The notes under the pieces were generated by a model, which was not told the DNA's origin, made no database searches, and was given only the letters and a program-made list of their open reading frames with translations. Position numbers and translations under genes: made by a program. Positions 47,457 through 58,445 of a stretch of 64,000 nt of DNA are shown in pieces (position 1 is the stretch's first letter; the number at the start of each line of letters is the position of its first letter). The DNA is from Symbiodinium natans (taxonomy: Eukaryota; Sar; Dinophyceae; Suessiales; Symbiodiniaceae), in assembly GCA_905221605.1 (NCBI GenBank), contig CAJNDS010002169.1, positions 353,967 through 417,966 on the forward strand. The letters run 5' to 3'.

Positions 47457-48038
47457 GAAGCGCCAAACCCTTCGTCGCGTCCGAAAGCCCAACATCTTAA
47501 AACCCTTCGGAAGTCTTAACAAGGTTAGCACTTTAGGGTTTGGGGTTCAGGGTTTAGGGCTTAGGGTTTAGGGCTTAGGCCTTAGGGCTTAGGGCTTAGG
47601 GTTTAGTTTGGCCTTTACAATATTGCAGATTTTCCTTTTGGGGTTCATACGGGACCCCATGTACTAATATTTTGCAAAGGGGCTGTTAAAGGCCGACGAG
47701 GGTTTTGTGTTTACAGGCATGCGTGGCTCAAATTCCCCAGGCCAGGAGACAAAACATTGGGGGGCGGGGGGAAGCCCTAAACCCTCATCCCCCACCCTGA
47801 TACCATTCCCCACAAAATTCAAGGCCTGGGCCTGCGCCCTGCTCATGCCGAAAGAGAAGCACCCCTGAGCATCAAACCCTTTCAAGCCCGTTCCACGCCC
47901 AAAGGCCGCGCCACCGTTTAGGGCAGTTCTGCCGCTTCTGAGCTCGGGCCTAGCCCCCAAACGCGAAACCCTAAACCCCAACCCCTAAATCCCTAAGCCC
48001 CTAAACGCCCCAAAACCCTCAACCCCAAAGCCTCAACC

Positions 48039-48170
48039 GAAGATGTGCTTCCTCCTGGTGTCCAGCCTGGGGATGTGGCAGCTGCGCAGGCGAATGGGAG
48101 GGAAGCGGCTGCCACATCCCCTGATGGGCTTCGAGTTGAGGGCGTTGTGGGTTTTTGTGGCAATCGAAAA
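48039..48170 (+). CDS. Exon-like island, 43 codons to TAA
   Basis: The frame reads DVLPPGVQPGDVAAAQANGR and on to GFCGNRK, then TAA just before a family E element. It looks more protein-like than the opposite-strand frame over the same bases. Unknown product. Confidence 0.3.
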
Positions 48171-48171
48171 T

Positions 48172-48266
48172 AAGGCACCCCGAATAGACCCGCCAATAGC
48201 AGGAGCCCCTGAGAATAAGGACCCCAATAAGGTACCCCCGAAGATCGTAAACCCCCATATGGCATG
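48172..48266. mobile_element. Family E MITE (CGTAAACCCCCAT end), copy 1 of an adjacent pair
   Basis: GGCACCCCGAATAGACC through ATCGTAAACCCCCATATGGC. It contains AATAGCAGGAGCCCC and AAGGACCCCAATAAGGTACC. A second copy starts 25 bases later in the same orientation. Confidence 0.78.
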
Positions 48267-48290
48267 AACCGGCCTTACGCCGAATATAGA

Positions 48291-48375
48291 CCCCCAAATA
48301 GCAGGAGCCCCTGATGATCAGGATAGTAAGGACCCCAAGAAGGTACCCCGAAGATAGTAAACCCCCATGTGGCAT
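48291..48375. mobile_element. Family E MITE, copy 2 of the adjacent pair
   Basis: It repeats AATAGCAGGAGCCCCTGA, AAGGACCCCAAGAAGGTACC and AGTAAACCCCCATGTGGCAT. Both copies are followed by GCATGAACCGG, so the block may have duplicated as a unit rather than inserted twice. Confidence 0.75.
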
Positions 48376-48789
48376 GAACCGGGCTACCCTGCAGGTTTGA
48401 CGTCCTCTTTGCATGAGGCGCGTAACGAGGGGGTTGCTGGCCCCGTTATAGTCTAAGGGGTATATAAAGGCTTCCCCAATCAAGGGCGCGTATTAAGGAA
48501 ACCATGCAGGCAACTACCCTAAGCCGCTGGCACAATCGGCAGAGCGCGACCATAAGGGCCCCAAAGGACGCTTTCACAACAGCATGGCCGTCGAAAATCT
48601 GAGTGGAGAGAGCTATAAGGAAAGCAAGTTCCCTATCGCCTGGAGGCGTCTGCTTGCTTAATCTTCGATTAACTAAGAGCCAGCAATAACAACTCTGATC
48701 GCCATCATTCGAAAAGGTTAGATAAATACATGAATAAGTAAACAAATTATTTTACTTCGAACATCCCCACCCTCTCTTGGTAGAGATAC

Positions 48790-48985
48790 TCTGGGGTTGG
48801 GCACTCCAGGGAGACTCTGGGGCTGGGCACTCCGGGGGTTGGCCACTCCAGGGAGACTCTGGGGTTGGGCACTCCGGAGACACTGGGGTTGGGCACTCAA
48901 GGGAGACTCTGGGGTTGGGCACTCCAGCGAGACTCTGGGGTTGGGCACTCCAAGAACACTCTAGAGTTGGGCACCCCAGGGATGA
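48790..48985 (+). repeat. Minisatellite (GGGTTGGGCACTCCAGGGAGACTCT unit)
   Basis: Seven or eight units of 18 to 27 bases, varying mainly by deletion of the GGGAGA segment. No gene. Confidence 0.9.
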
Positions 48986-49077
48986 GCGAGGAGTAGACTG
49001 GGCGAGGAGAAGAGTTCCGGGCGAGGAGAAGAGTTGAGCTTAAAATCTAACAACCCCACACCGAGAAACTCCCCCCG

Positions 49078-49156
49078 CTGCCAGGACGAAATGGAAGAAA
49101 CCCTAAACCATAAACCCCAAAAAACCTAAGCCCACTGCCAGGATGAAATGGAAGAA
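49078..49156. repeat. ITS between 22-bp direct repeats at an exon-like edge
   Basis: CTGCCAGGACGAAATGGAAG at 49078 and CTGCCAGGATGAAATGGAAG at 49135 bracket about 35 bases of CCCTAAA-like repeat. The second copy begins an exon-like frame (KWKKELIEMRRQRLAMPRIQ). Confidence 0.9.
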
Positions 49157-49205
49157 GGAGCTGATCGAGATGCGACGCCAGCGCCTGGCCATGCCCCGAA
49201 TCCAG
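49136..49205 (+). CDS. Exon-like island, basic helical segment
   Basis: After CTGCCAG the frame reads MKWKKELIEMRRQRLAMPRI. The charge pattern and CAG acceptor suggest a true exon. No family recognised and no joining exon found. Confidence 0.4.
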
Positions 49206-50855
49206 GCCCCAAGGGTTTTAGGGTTTGGGGTTTGGGGCAAGACCTCCCGGAAATCTGTGGGGCTAAGGGGCTTTTGGGGCCCAGGGGTTGAGGGCTCTGG
49301 AAATTAGAGTTTAGGGTTCAGGGTGTATGGGTTCAGTGTTTTTTAGGTTGTTGGAGTTCGGTGCACACTTGGGCTTGCATATCTCAGGCAGCTTTATCAG
49401 CAGTCTGGGGTGGGGGAGGGGGGGGGAGGGGGGGCGTGGGGTGCTTGGTACATGTTACAGCTCCCTTTTGGGGGGCTTCTTTCCCCTGCTAAACCCTAAA
49501 CCGCAATTTAGGGAATGTTCCCTTGCTGGCGCTTCGCTGGGCTACTGAGGGCGTCCGCGTACTGCACAATCACGATGTAGCACTACAGCCCCTGTTTCGA
49601 GCATCCCAAACTCCGAAATCCCAAGCCCTCCCGAAACTCCAAACCCAACATCTTTCCGGGTTTAGTGTTTAGGGTTTCGGGTTTACCCTGAAGCCCTTAA
49701 GCCCTAAGCCCTACTGATTGGCTTGGCAGGCCCTGGGATATGTTAGTGATACTTTCCTTCTACTATATTTGGGAATATTTTCAGATGGACATTTCCAAAA
49801 ATAGGGGTACACCCTTTCATACCCCAAATAGACCAGAATCTCCTTAAATGGACCCCCCCAAAGGGTACCCCTACGTTCGTAAGCCCCAGATGTTTGACCC
49901 TAAACCCTAATCCCTAAACCCCATCAGAGGATTAGGCTCTGATGCTCAAGTCGCCTCGCACGCTTCGCTGACCACCCGTGAATAGAGCAGAGTGACGCAA
50001 AGGAAACACACACACACACACACACACACAAACAAACACTACAGATCCCTCCTACAAGGACTAGAATGCAAGGGCTGTGATTTCGGGCTTCAAGCTGGAG
50101 GATTCAGACTATCGGTAGTCGTGTCGTGGGGCGTTGTTGCTGTTTGCAGAAAACCTTGTTGGCTTACGGGCTGACCACGGCCTCGCTGGTCTTAATGTGG
50201 ATGCAGGGATGATAGGGGTCCGGTTCAAGCTCCTATGAAGCTCCATGGGTGTAGGATTTGGGCTATATATCTAAGACAGTGGGCATCAGGAGTGTGGCCT
50301 TGCGTGTGTCATTGGATCGTGGATGGGTTTGTTTTTTCGAGTCGCCAATCGGTCGTTTGGTGAGGGGCTCTGGTAAATGATGACCGGGGCAAAACGTGGC
50401 GGAAACCACCAAAAATAGTTCACGCACAAACTTGGGTAATCGCGCAAGATCTTGGTATTATCTCGCGATGTTATTGCGCGTCCTTGCTGCGCGAGGTCAC
50501 TGGGAGCCCCTTCCCGTGGAAGGACCAGGCCCTGGGCTGGAGGGGGCCTAAGGATGCTTGAAGGGAGGGTTTAGGGTTCAGGGTTTAGGGTTTAGGGTTT
50601 AGGGTTAGGATTTCTTGGGGAGGCTTCAGGAGTTTAGGATTCTTCCATAAGGTTGAGGGTGGTGATTTTGGGGGGCAGAGGGGCCCCCCCCAAGGGGTAT
50701 CCCCAAAGAGTCCCAAAACCCTAAAACTCCCTAAAACCCTAAAACCCTAAAACCCTAAAACCCTAAACCCTAAACCCTAAAACCCTAAACCCTAAACCGA
50801 CAAAACCATAAACCCTAAACCTACTACTGAATGCCCTGGCACTTTGGGGATTGGA

Positions 50856-50950
50856 TTCTGGGAGCTGGACCCCATCCCAAGACACCCCGAGCAGGTCCAG
50901 GACTACATCTACCGCGTGGTGGAGGCATCCGAATTCGAGGATGCCAAGAA
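50856..50950 (+). CDS. Exon-like island, unidentified
   Basis: The frame reads LDPIPRHPEQVQDYIYRVVE then ASEFEDAKK and meets a GTACCC donor at 50951. Codon order and helix-like content look real. Family not recognised. Confidence 0.45.
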
Positions 50951-52409
50951 GTACCCTGAGTTTTGTTTCCTTTTTGAACCCCTTTGAGCACAAAAGGGCT
51001 CCCTTGTTCGTCCGAGGTTACCGGACAACCTGAAATTTCGAGCAGGTGGGTCTAAAACCGCTTGGCACGGTTGATTTCTGGGTCTAACACCTGCACCAAA
51101 GGGGACACTGTTCCCCTCTAAACCTCATAGTACGGTTGCTGGGCTGCCGAGATTTTGAGGGGTTTTGGGGTCAGGTCGTTGTAGCATGGGAAGGAAGGTC
51201 GCCCTGGGCAGCTATGGAGGTGTAGCAGAGCTGTCTTCTAATAACCTGTCTGAATCTGAGGATCCCCCAGCACTCGCCTTCCTTAGCCCTAAGCCCTAAA
51301 CCCTAAAGCCCTAAACCCTAAACCCTCGCGGGGGAAGGGGGGGGACTTTGTCCATTTGCATTCACAGGCCGCCAAGAAGACCTTTTTTTTCTCCTTTAAA
51401 GAGTTCCTTTTTGAAGGCCCCCAGAAGACCCCAAGCACCCCCCCCTGGCCCCATCTCCTACGTAGGTTTCTCTGCGACCCACAGATCGGATTTTGGGTTT
51501 GGGGGTTTAGGGTTTAGGGTTTAGGGTTTAGGGTTGCAGGTCCGCGGGGTTTTCGACCACACCAATGCCGGGGCCTCAGTCGATGCCTATGAGCCTTCCC
51601 TCTATTTAAGTTCGTCGGCCATAAAAATGGAACCATCTGATTACTATGCATGTCATGCTGGTTGGGCCTACGTTCCTCAATCCGCAACCCAGCAGCAAAA
51701 AAGAGAAGCCCCTGCAATCCTGACCCAAACCCCAAGAACCCCAAACCCTAAACCCCTGAACCCTAAACCCTAATCCCTAATCCCTAAACCCATGTAATCC
51801 TCAGGAGATGCACGTGGGTCCCCGACCGGGGTCGGATGAGTCTGGCGAGACCACGCCGGGCGTCCTCGTGGTGACACCCCTGCGCCTCGAGGACAGACTC
51901 TTACTTAGCCAATAGGGTTTAGGGTTTAGGTTTTAGGGTTTAGGGTTTAGGGTTTAGTTGAACTTTAAACTTTTTGGGTTTCCGTAATTCAGCAGGAATA
52001 ATGAAGTTTAACCTTCTTTTCCCCCTGGGTTTTTGGAGAAGCATGGACTGGAGACTCCTCGTTTTGCATGATTATGGCATAATTGGGCCTTCGGGTTTTA
52101 GTGTTTAGAGTTTCGGGTTCTACGGAAACTCTCTACTGTTTGCTCAGGAACCACTCAGGCAATAGAGGGATTATTATCCTGTATTTTGTTGGGGTGTTCT
52201 TCAGCAAAGTAGTAGTTTGCTCGATTGCATGTGGAAGGGGCTTAGGTTTAAGTTGTCCTAACATGGCGATATGCGAAGAGAATACGGCTTCCCGGCTACG
52301 GCAGTCCCTAACAGCAACCTACGTTGACCAACAGACCCCTAAGAGATCCCACAAAGGCTTGTGGAGGGGACCTTTCAGGGTCGGGCGCACAGCTTTCGAC
52401 ATTTGGTGG

Positions 52410-52505
52410 TTTCCGAAATTAAGGTACCCTGTTGGGGTCCTGGTTATAAAGGGGTACTTTCTTGGGGTCCTTATTATAAGGGAATTTCGTAAACCCCATG
52501 TAGCA
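52410..52505. mobile_element. Family E MITE, reverse orientation
   Basis: AATTAAGGTACCCTGTTGGG, CTTTCTTGGGGTCCTTATTA and TTTCGTAAACCCCATGTAGC are the family blocks. They run through the open frame seen here, which I therefore do not call a gene. Confidence 0.72.
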
Positions 52506-52669
52506 CGGAGGACGGGTCCACCGTGATGGTCAACCGTGGGCACCTCGCTGCACACCGCATGGACCGCGCCACGCGGCCCGAAGTGCCCACGCCGGGAGCC
52601 TCGGGTCCACGAACCCTAAATCTTAGTTTAGGGTTTAGGGTTTAGGGGCACACAAGAAACCCTAAATTC

Positions 52670-52768
52670 GGGCTGTTCCCTCCTTATACTAACAGTCCTT
52701 AGTAGGGATTCGAACAGTGGGTACTATAATCCCCATTAAGGATTGTCAGTATAAGGGGGAACATCCCA
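52670..52768. mobile_element. Family A foldback MITE, copy A7
   Basis: Arms GCTGTTCCCTCCTTATACTA and AGTATAAGGGGGAACATCCC flank an intact centre of GGTACTATAATCCCC. A short ITS lies directly before it. Confidence 0.85.
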
Positions 52769-53167
52769 ACCTTAAATGCTAAACCCTGCTGCAAGCCCAG
52801 ACCACATGCCCTAAACCGGCTGATGGTTGTGCAAGCCTGAAATCGAAACCCCCACCCCTCCTTCGCTGGCCCGAATTTGCTGAGGTGGGTCCGAGTTCGT
52901 GGAGTCCTCGAAGAGGGCGAAATCCCAAACTTGATCGGAAGGCCCTTGTGCGGAGAGCCTGCAGTGAGATTTCAAAGGGCTGCTATGAATTTAATGCCGC
53001 AAGTAGTACGTGCCGAGAGTTGTTCCCATGTGGCTTGTCCTTGCAACACAGGCTTTTCTGAACCCCAAACCCTAATCCCTAAGCCCTGAATCCTACGGTA
53101 ACCATTCAATCTCAGCTGCCTTCATTGCTGAATGTTCCCAAAGCCCACGGAGACCTCCGATTCCCAC

Positions 53168-53222
53168 AGGTACGCGCGCATCAAGAATCGGCCAGACCGA
53201 AACCAGGCACGGAAGAGAAATG
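53168..53222 (+). CDS. Exon-like island, basic
   Basis: TTCCCACAG precedes a frame reading YARIKNRPDRNQARKRN. Unknown product; weak on its own. Confidence 0.25.
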
Positions 53223-54190
53223 GTTTAGGGTTGAAGGGCTTGCTGCTACACGACCTTACCACCTGCAGTATGTAATATGAAGTTTCCAAAAAAATGCTAT
53301 CTCTGTACCTCTACGCTACCGTGACCTGCTACCTGTGCTTATCCCATTGCAGGGAATGTAACGTATCCTAGCCTACCCCAAACCCTAAACCATAAACCTT
53401 TGGATTTCAAGGCTTAAGTTTAGGGTGTTGGGTTTTACGGGCTTGGGGGCCTTTTTGACCTTGAGCTTTGATCTTGGGTTTTGGGTTTTCATGTTGAGGA
53501 ATGCCGTTCTTCGGGGCTCTGCCTGGGGTTTAGCAAGCCGTCTATTGGGCCTTGAGACTGCAGCCCACCCCCCCCACGCCTGAAACCCTAAACCCTGAAC
53601 CCTGAACCCTGAAACCTAAACCCTGGAACCTAAACTGAACACTCAACCCCTCAACCAAGTCCCGTAAGCAGATGTCTTCAAGCAACTCACAACTGATGAG
53701 ACCATGCCATGTCCTTATTTGGTTTTGGGGTTCAGGGTATAGGGTTTAGGGTCGGTACTGGCTTTTGGCAAGCTCTCTAAGCTAGAGTCCATTCTTGCAA
53801 TTTCCACGTTGGGTCCACGCGGTGGGAATTACATCCTCTATAACAGTCACTGCGCTAGGGCCCCCCAAAACCCTGAACCCTAAACGCCCAAACCCCATAA
53901 AAGCAGGCATTTTACAGTTCGAACCAGAAGTATAACTTTCTTAGACACGTAATAACATGACTAGGCAAGAAGTTGAAGAATCTTCAAGAAAAGAAACTCC
54001 TAACATCCGACTGCCAAGCCCGCATTAACATAGGGGTCGAATAATTACTGTTAATATTCCCTTATGGTCCCTTGTATCATAAAGCCCCTTAACCCGAAGC
54101 CCTGACCCCAAAACCCTAAACCCTGAACCCTAACTGCAAAACCCTAAACCCTAAACCCCATGACCTTTTGCCTTTTGCCGCCTGCGACAG

Positions 54191-54259
54191 TACCTCTACC
54201 TCATCGCACCGGAGCTGGCTGAGAATGCCAATGCCAGGAACCATGAAGAGTGCAGCCAG
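54191..54259 (+). CDS. Exon-like island, 23 codons
   Basis: GCGACAG at the left and CAG|GTGCCT at the right border YLYLIAPELAENANARNHEE. The length is an exact multiple of three. It may belong with 54725-54808, 55270-55320 and 56558-56632. Confidence 0.5.
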
Positions 54260-54724
54260 GTGCCTTTTAGGGCTTCGGGTTTAGGGTTTTGGGTTTAGGG
54301 TTTATTTCGGGTTTAGGGTTTAGGAAGGCGCGGAGGAGTCGATGGGCCTTTTGGGGACTCAGGAATTGATGGGTTCAGAGCCCTCTGGGCTTAGGGGGGA
54401 TTTGTAGAATACAGGAGCCCAAATCATGACCAAGACTATCCCTTTACAATCCCTATATCATCTGAGATACAAACTTTTCAAGTAGGTCCCATTCACACTA
54501 GCCAGGCCCCTCTATTAGACATAGGGGCTGCGGGAATTCCACTTCGGTCGTTCGGCTGCGGCAGTCGGTTTGTCGAGTGTTTTGGGTAGCTTCAGTGCGA
54601 AGCACAGATGCATTACTTTCAGGAACCTACTTGATTTCCTTCTTCTTGTGCCCCCTTATGATTCCCAAATAGGGGTACCCTTTTTGGGGGTCCCTTTGCG
54701 GGGATCTAATTCTATTTGGGGTCA

Positions 54725-54808
54725 ATGGAGCTCCAGAAAATTGACCCCTACACTACTCTCATCGCAGTGCTGACCGCAGAAGATGCCTTGGTCAGGGACA
54801 CCGACTAG
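54725..54808 (+). CDS. Exon-like island, 27 codons
   Basis: The frame MELQKIDPYTTLIAVLTAED continues ALVRDTD to TAG. A CGCAG lies inside, so the exon may be shorter. Family unknown. Confidence 0.4.
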   Translation: MELQKIDPYTTLIAVLTAEDALVRDTD

Positions 54809-55269
54809 GAAGCCCAGTTGTAGTTTAGGATTTAGGGTTAAGGGTTTAGGGTTTAGAGTACATACCGTTAGCGGCATTTTTGTTTGGGTTTGCGCTCTCT
54901 TTGTAACTTTCTTGAACAATCGGGTACCCTGCTTTTGTACGCTAGCATAAAGGACAGATGCCGGGGGGCAGCTACTGTTCACATAAGCCGTTTATAAACA
55001 CCCTAAACCCGAAACCCTAAACAGCTTACGGTTTGTATAAGACTCTTGAAAGACTCATACAAGGAAATGCTCACCTGAAACTGTCAAGAACTTCGCATCC
55101 TGAGTGCCCGCAGGAAAATCTCACGAGATGGGGGTTTACTATCCTAAACCCTTAAACCCTACACCCTGAAACCTAAAACCCTTATGCCCTTAAACCCAAA
55201 CCCTGCCCTAAACTCTACACCCTAAATAAACCCTAGACCCTAAACCTCTGTGATTTGCAACTTTTGGGC

Positions 55270-55320
55270 GAGGCCTTGGTGACAGCCATCGATGTCCTCT
55301 ATGAGGCACTGAGATACTCA
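55270..55320 (+). CDS. Exon-like island, helical
   Basis: After GGGCGAG the frame reads ALVTAIDVLYEALRYS. Only a short segment; borders uncertain. Confidence 0.3.
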
Positions 55321-55774
55321 GCACTGCACGGGCTAGGGCCTTAAGAGGCTTCAGGGTTTAAACGGTTTAGGGGCTAGGGCTTAAAAGGGTTTAGGGTTTA
55401 AAGGGTGGGATTTAGGGTTCAAGGGCTCAAGCGTTTGAGGTCTCAAAGTTGATCCTCGGGCTGTAGCAACAGAGAGAGAGAGAGAAAGAAAGAAAGAGAT
55501 AGAATAAAATGAAAGAGGCAAAACATATTCAATATAATGCACAAAAAGATAATCGGTTTTGGGGTCGGAGATGTGAAGAAGATCACGCCGGTGTGACGTT
55601 CAGCTTCCTTGCAAGGCTGAGGGAAACAGAGTCTTTACAATCGCACTTGCTGTTCCTCCATCATGATAACGGTAGTAAACAGCCCTCAAGTGGGTTTTAT
55701 TCCTCTCCAGTATGCTGCAAGGAACGAGTTCAATCACAAGCGGAACTAGTGAGACACCTCGTTCCAACAAGCCC

Positions 55775-55893
55775 CTGGTTCTTAGTAGGAAATGAGGGAA
55801 TGAGGGCCCTCTATATACCCTTTAAGGGATTATATAGGGCCCTCATTCATTAGATGGGGCCCTCATTCCCCCATACCCGAGTAAGAACCAGCC
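55775..55893. mobile_element. Family I foldback MITE, copy I1
   Basis: CCTGGTTCTTAGTAGGAAAT pairs with CGAGTAAGAACCAG. Inside, GAATGAGGGCCCTC is repeated in both directions. Related copies are at 57425-57530 and 60594-60703. Confidence 0.85.
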
Positions 55894-56557
55894 AGACAGC
55901 ATGCCTCTCCGTGCGCACATCTTGCCCCCACTCTACAAACCCCAGCTTAAGCTCCAAATAAGCCTAAAGCGAGACTGGTGGACAGGGCCCAACAACCCGA
56001 AACCCTAAATCCTAAACCCCTAAACACTACACCCTAAACACTGAACCCTAAACCCTAAACCCTAACCCTTTAGTGTCTCAAGTCCCAGCCGCCGGCCAGT
56101 ATGCTGCTTTGGCTCCTAGCAGGGTGGGAGCTCACTACCTAAAGCCCACGGCGCCCGGGGAGACGCGCACCTTACGTTGCAAGATGGTCTAGGGGCTCCC
56201 TGTTGGGTTTAGGGCGGGGAGTAGGGAATGGCTTCGGTGATTGAACAGTGTAGGGTATAGGATTGCAGGGGTTACCTTGAACCCGAAACCCTGCAACCGA
56301 AGTCAGAAACCCGAAACCCTGCGCGCAAGCAGGAGATGCACCGGTAGGGGCGTGCTTCGATGTGCTGGGCCGTGTTTTATTCTAATTCCATTGGGAGGTT
56401 TGAGAGCGGCTGATGTTGGTGATGGTAGGGTTCGTCTTTTCTGGGGCTTTGGGCTTCGGCGTGGGGAGCCTCCAAGAGCTCTTAAGCCTCCCCCTTAGGG
56501 TTTAGGGTTTAGGGTCCCCACAAAGCCAAAAAAAGACCTCCGATGCACTCCACCCAG

Positions 56558-56632
56558 GCAGCTTTGCAGGCTTTCGAGCCACTCTACAGCAATTGGCGCG
56601 TGGAAGACGACTTGTCTAGGATGTACCTGAAG
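56558..56632 (+). CDS. Exon-like island, 25 codons with good splice borders
   Basis: CACCCAG precedes AALQAFEPLYSNWRVEDDLS then RMYLK, followed by AAG|GTTCAT. Exact multiple of three. I cannot name the protein. Confidence 0.5.
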
Positions 56633-56810
56633 GTTCATGGGTAGTTATACGCGGCCATGTAAGTATCCCAACGAGGGCGAAAGCTGCCCCCTACAATGCT
56701 ACAGGGGGTCGGAAGAATAAATCTACTAAAAGAACCCTATTCTTATTGTTTATGCCCCTATAGTATTTCCTCATGAACCTTCTAGGTAGGATCGTGGGCG
56801 CAGGATCATG

Positions 56811-56920
56811 GGGGGGGGGTTGCCTAAATTAGGGGGTACCTTCTTGGGGTCCTTATTTTTAAAGGAATCCTACAATTTTGGGGATCTAAATTGGGGGGTC
56901 CCCGATGATTAAACCTCCAT
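56811..56920. mobile_element. Family E MITE
   Basis: AAATTAGGGGGTACCTTCTT, GGGGTCCTTATTTTTAAAGG and GGGGTCCCCGATGATTAAAC match the family. Confidence 0.75.
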
Positions 56921-57270
56921 ACGTGTCTTTCCAAGCCTCGTGCCAGGATTGAGTGGAATTGTCTCCCTTATTTCTCACAGCCAAGGGGGGTGGGCATCTG
57001 CACCTGGGGAGCAGACCCGGCTTCCTAAGAGCAGTCCTGACCAGCCGGGCAAGAGGTCTTGCTCCAAACCCTAAACCCCAAACCAGGATGCCCAGATGTA
57101 GTCCCATTCCTCTTAGAGGAACGCTCTATACCAAAAAACGGGGGCACCTCGTTGTTTCCTAGATGCCTGTGAAACTTTGGCAGGGTGTCATAAACCCCCC
57201 AGCTGACTGCAGTCCCGGCTAACCAGCTCTTGAGGCCGTGGATGCAGTGGCCGTAGGATGTAGGTCTTTC

Positions 57271-57422
57271 TTGGAGGTTCATGGTACTTGCTAACCAATA
57301 AGAATGAAATGTACTTATAGCCCACTTAGAAGCTCCTTAAGTGCCCTAATAACCCGAATATGCTTATAAATACAGTTATCAGTACAGTTATAACTGGCTA
57401 ATGAGTACCATGAACCTTCAAG
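57271..57422. mobile_element. Family H foldback MITE, copy H1
   Basis: TTGGAGGTTCATGGTACTTG pairs with AGTACCATGAACCTTCAAG. The centre has repeated ACAGTTAT motifs. A related copy is 34475-34594; a degraded one near 4340-4430 shares AAGTACAGTTATTTTGGG. Confidence 0.8.
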
Positions 57423-57424
57423 TA

Positions 57425-57530
57425 GAGCTCTTCTTAGTAGGGAAGGAGGGAATTAAGTACCCCACAGAATCCCTTCGAGGTATCTAGGGGGATACAAAAT
57501 GTCCAATTCCCTCATTCCCTACGCAGGACC
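57425..57530. mobile_element. Family I MITE, copy I2
   Basis: CTTAGTAGGGAAGGAGGGAA at the left and ATTCCCTCATTCCCTACGCA at the right. It begins directly after the family H element, so the two are adjacent or nested. Confidence 0.78.
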
Positions 57531-58445
57531 AGTACGTATATTCTAGATATCTCTTGTTTGTCTAGAAGAATATTATGAGAGGGCGTAAAGGTGTATCTGG
57601 TGTATTTTGGGTGGGCATTTGCGGTTCTCACCCCGCTGTACAGTGAGCTTTCAGTAGGGTCTTGGGGCTACGAGAGTAGATGTAGCTGGGCGAGAGGCTA
57701 GCAAAGAATCAGCTTGAGCTGTGCCGGCTGCTAGATACTTCAGACTCCCTGCAACCAGCTTCTAGACCCCCAGACTCTACCCTTCGCCGGGTTCTTCGTG
57801 TTTTTGTCGGTAGCCAGGATATCGCATGACCCCCGAGCTTTTGGTTGCCTCCCTCAGTCCGTGCTGTGTGCTTGAGTCGCATGACAGGTGAGCTCCAGCA
57901 GATTAGTTTGCAGCTCCTCTTCAACTAATGACATGTGCCTTCATGCGGATGCTGCTCATGCGCGTCGTGCTAGTTTCAACATAGTGGCGCTAACGTGCGT
58001 TGCGCGTGAACCTAGGGTAGCAGAAAGGGCAGGCTGGTGTTCAATCGCAGGCGAACCTTTTGAATAGACCAACAACAGAACAAGAACCGACAGGCAGGAT
58101 GTGCAGAAAAGCATGTCAACCCTTTCCTGACTTCCAAGAAATTGCTGCTTCCGTTGTTGTATTTCAAGGAATGGACAGCCAAAGTTCAAGCAAACGGCGT
58201 TCGGTTTGTTAGCATACTCTCGGTCCTCTTGGCGAGCCTTTTGTTGGGCATACACAAGGAAGTAAAGCCAATTGAGATCATTGAGCATTCGAGTTTCGCG
58301 TCAGGAACAGGCAACCCGGACAACTCAACGCTAAGTGACCCAAAGTGGAAGAACCGCGGCATTTCCTTATGTCCCCCCTCGACCAAGGACGCCTGCAGCA
58401 TCTGCCTAGAAGCCTTCGTGCTCGGCAGCAGGTCCGACCTCAATT

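Larger units (their letters stand above)
56640..58430. other. Region upstream of LUC7 with families E, H and I
   Basis: MITEs occupy 56811-56920, 57271-57422 and 57425-57530. 57540-58430 has no repeat and no recognised coding exon; it may include the LUC7 promoter. No TATA-like element was evident, as expected for dinoflagellates. Confidence 0.5.

Noticed and set aside
48019-48483. 154-codon minus-strand frame
   Set aside because: It is mostly translated from two adjacent family E MITEs.
52083-52526. 147-codon plus-strand frame
   Set aside because: It starts in an ITS-like stretch and ends in a family E MITE; the middle has no recognised motif.
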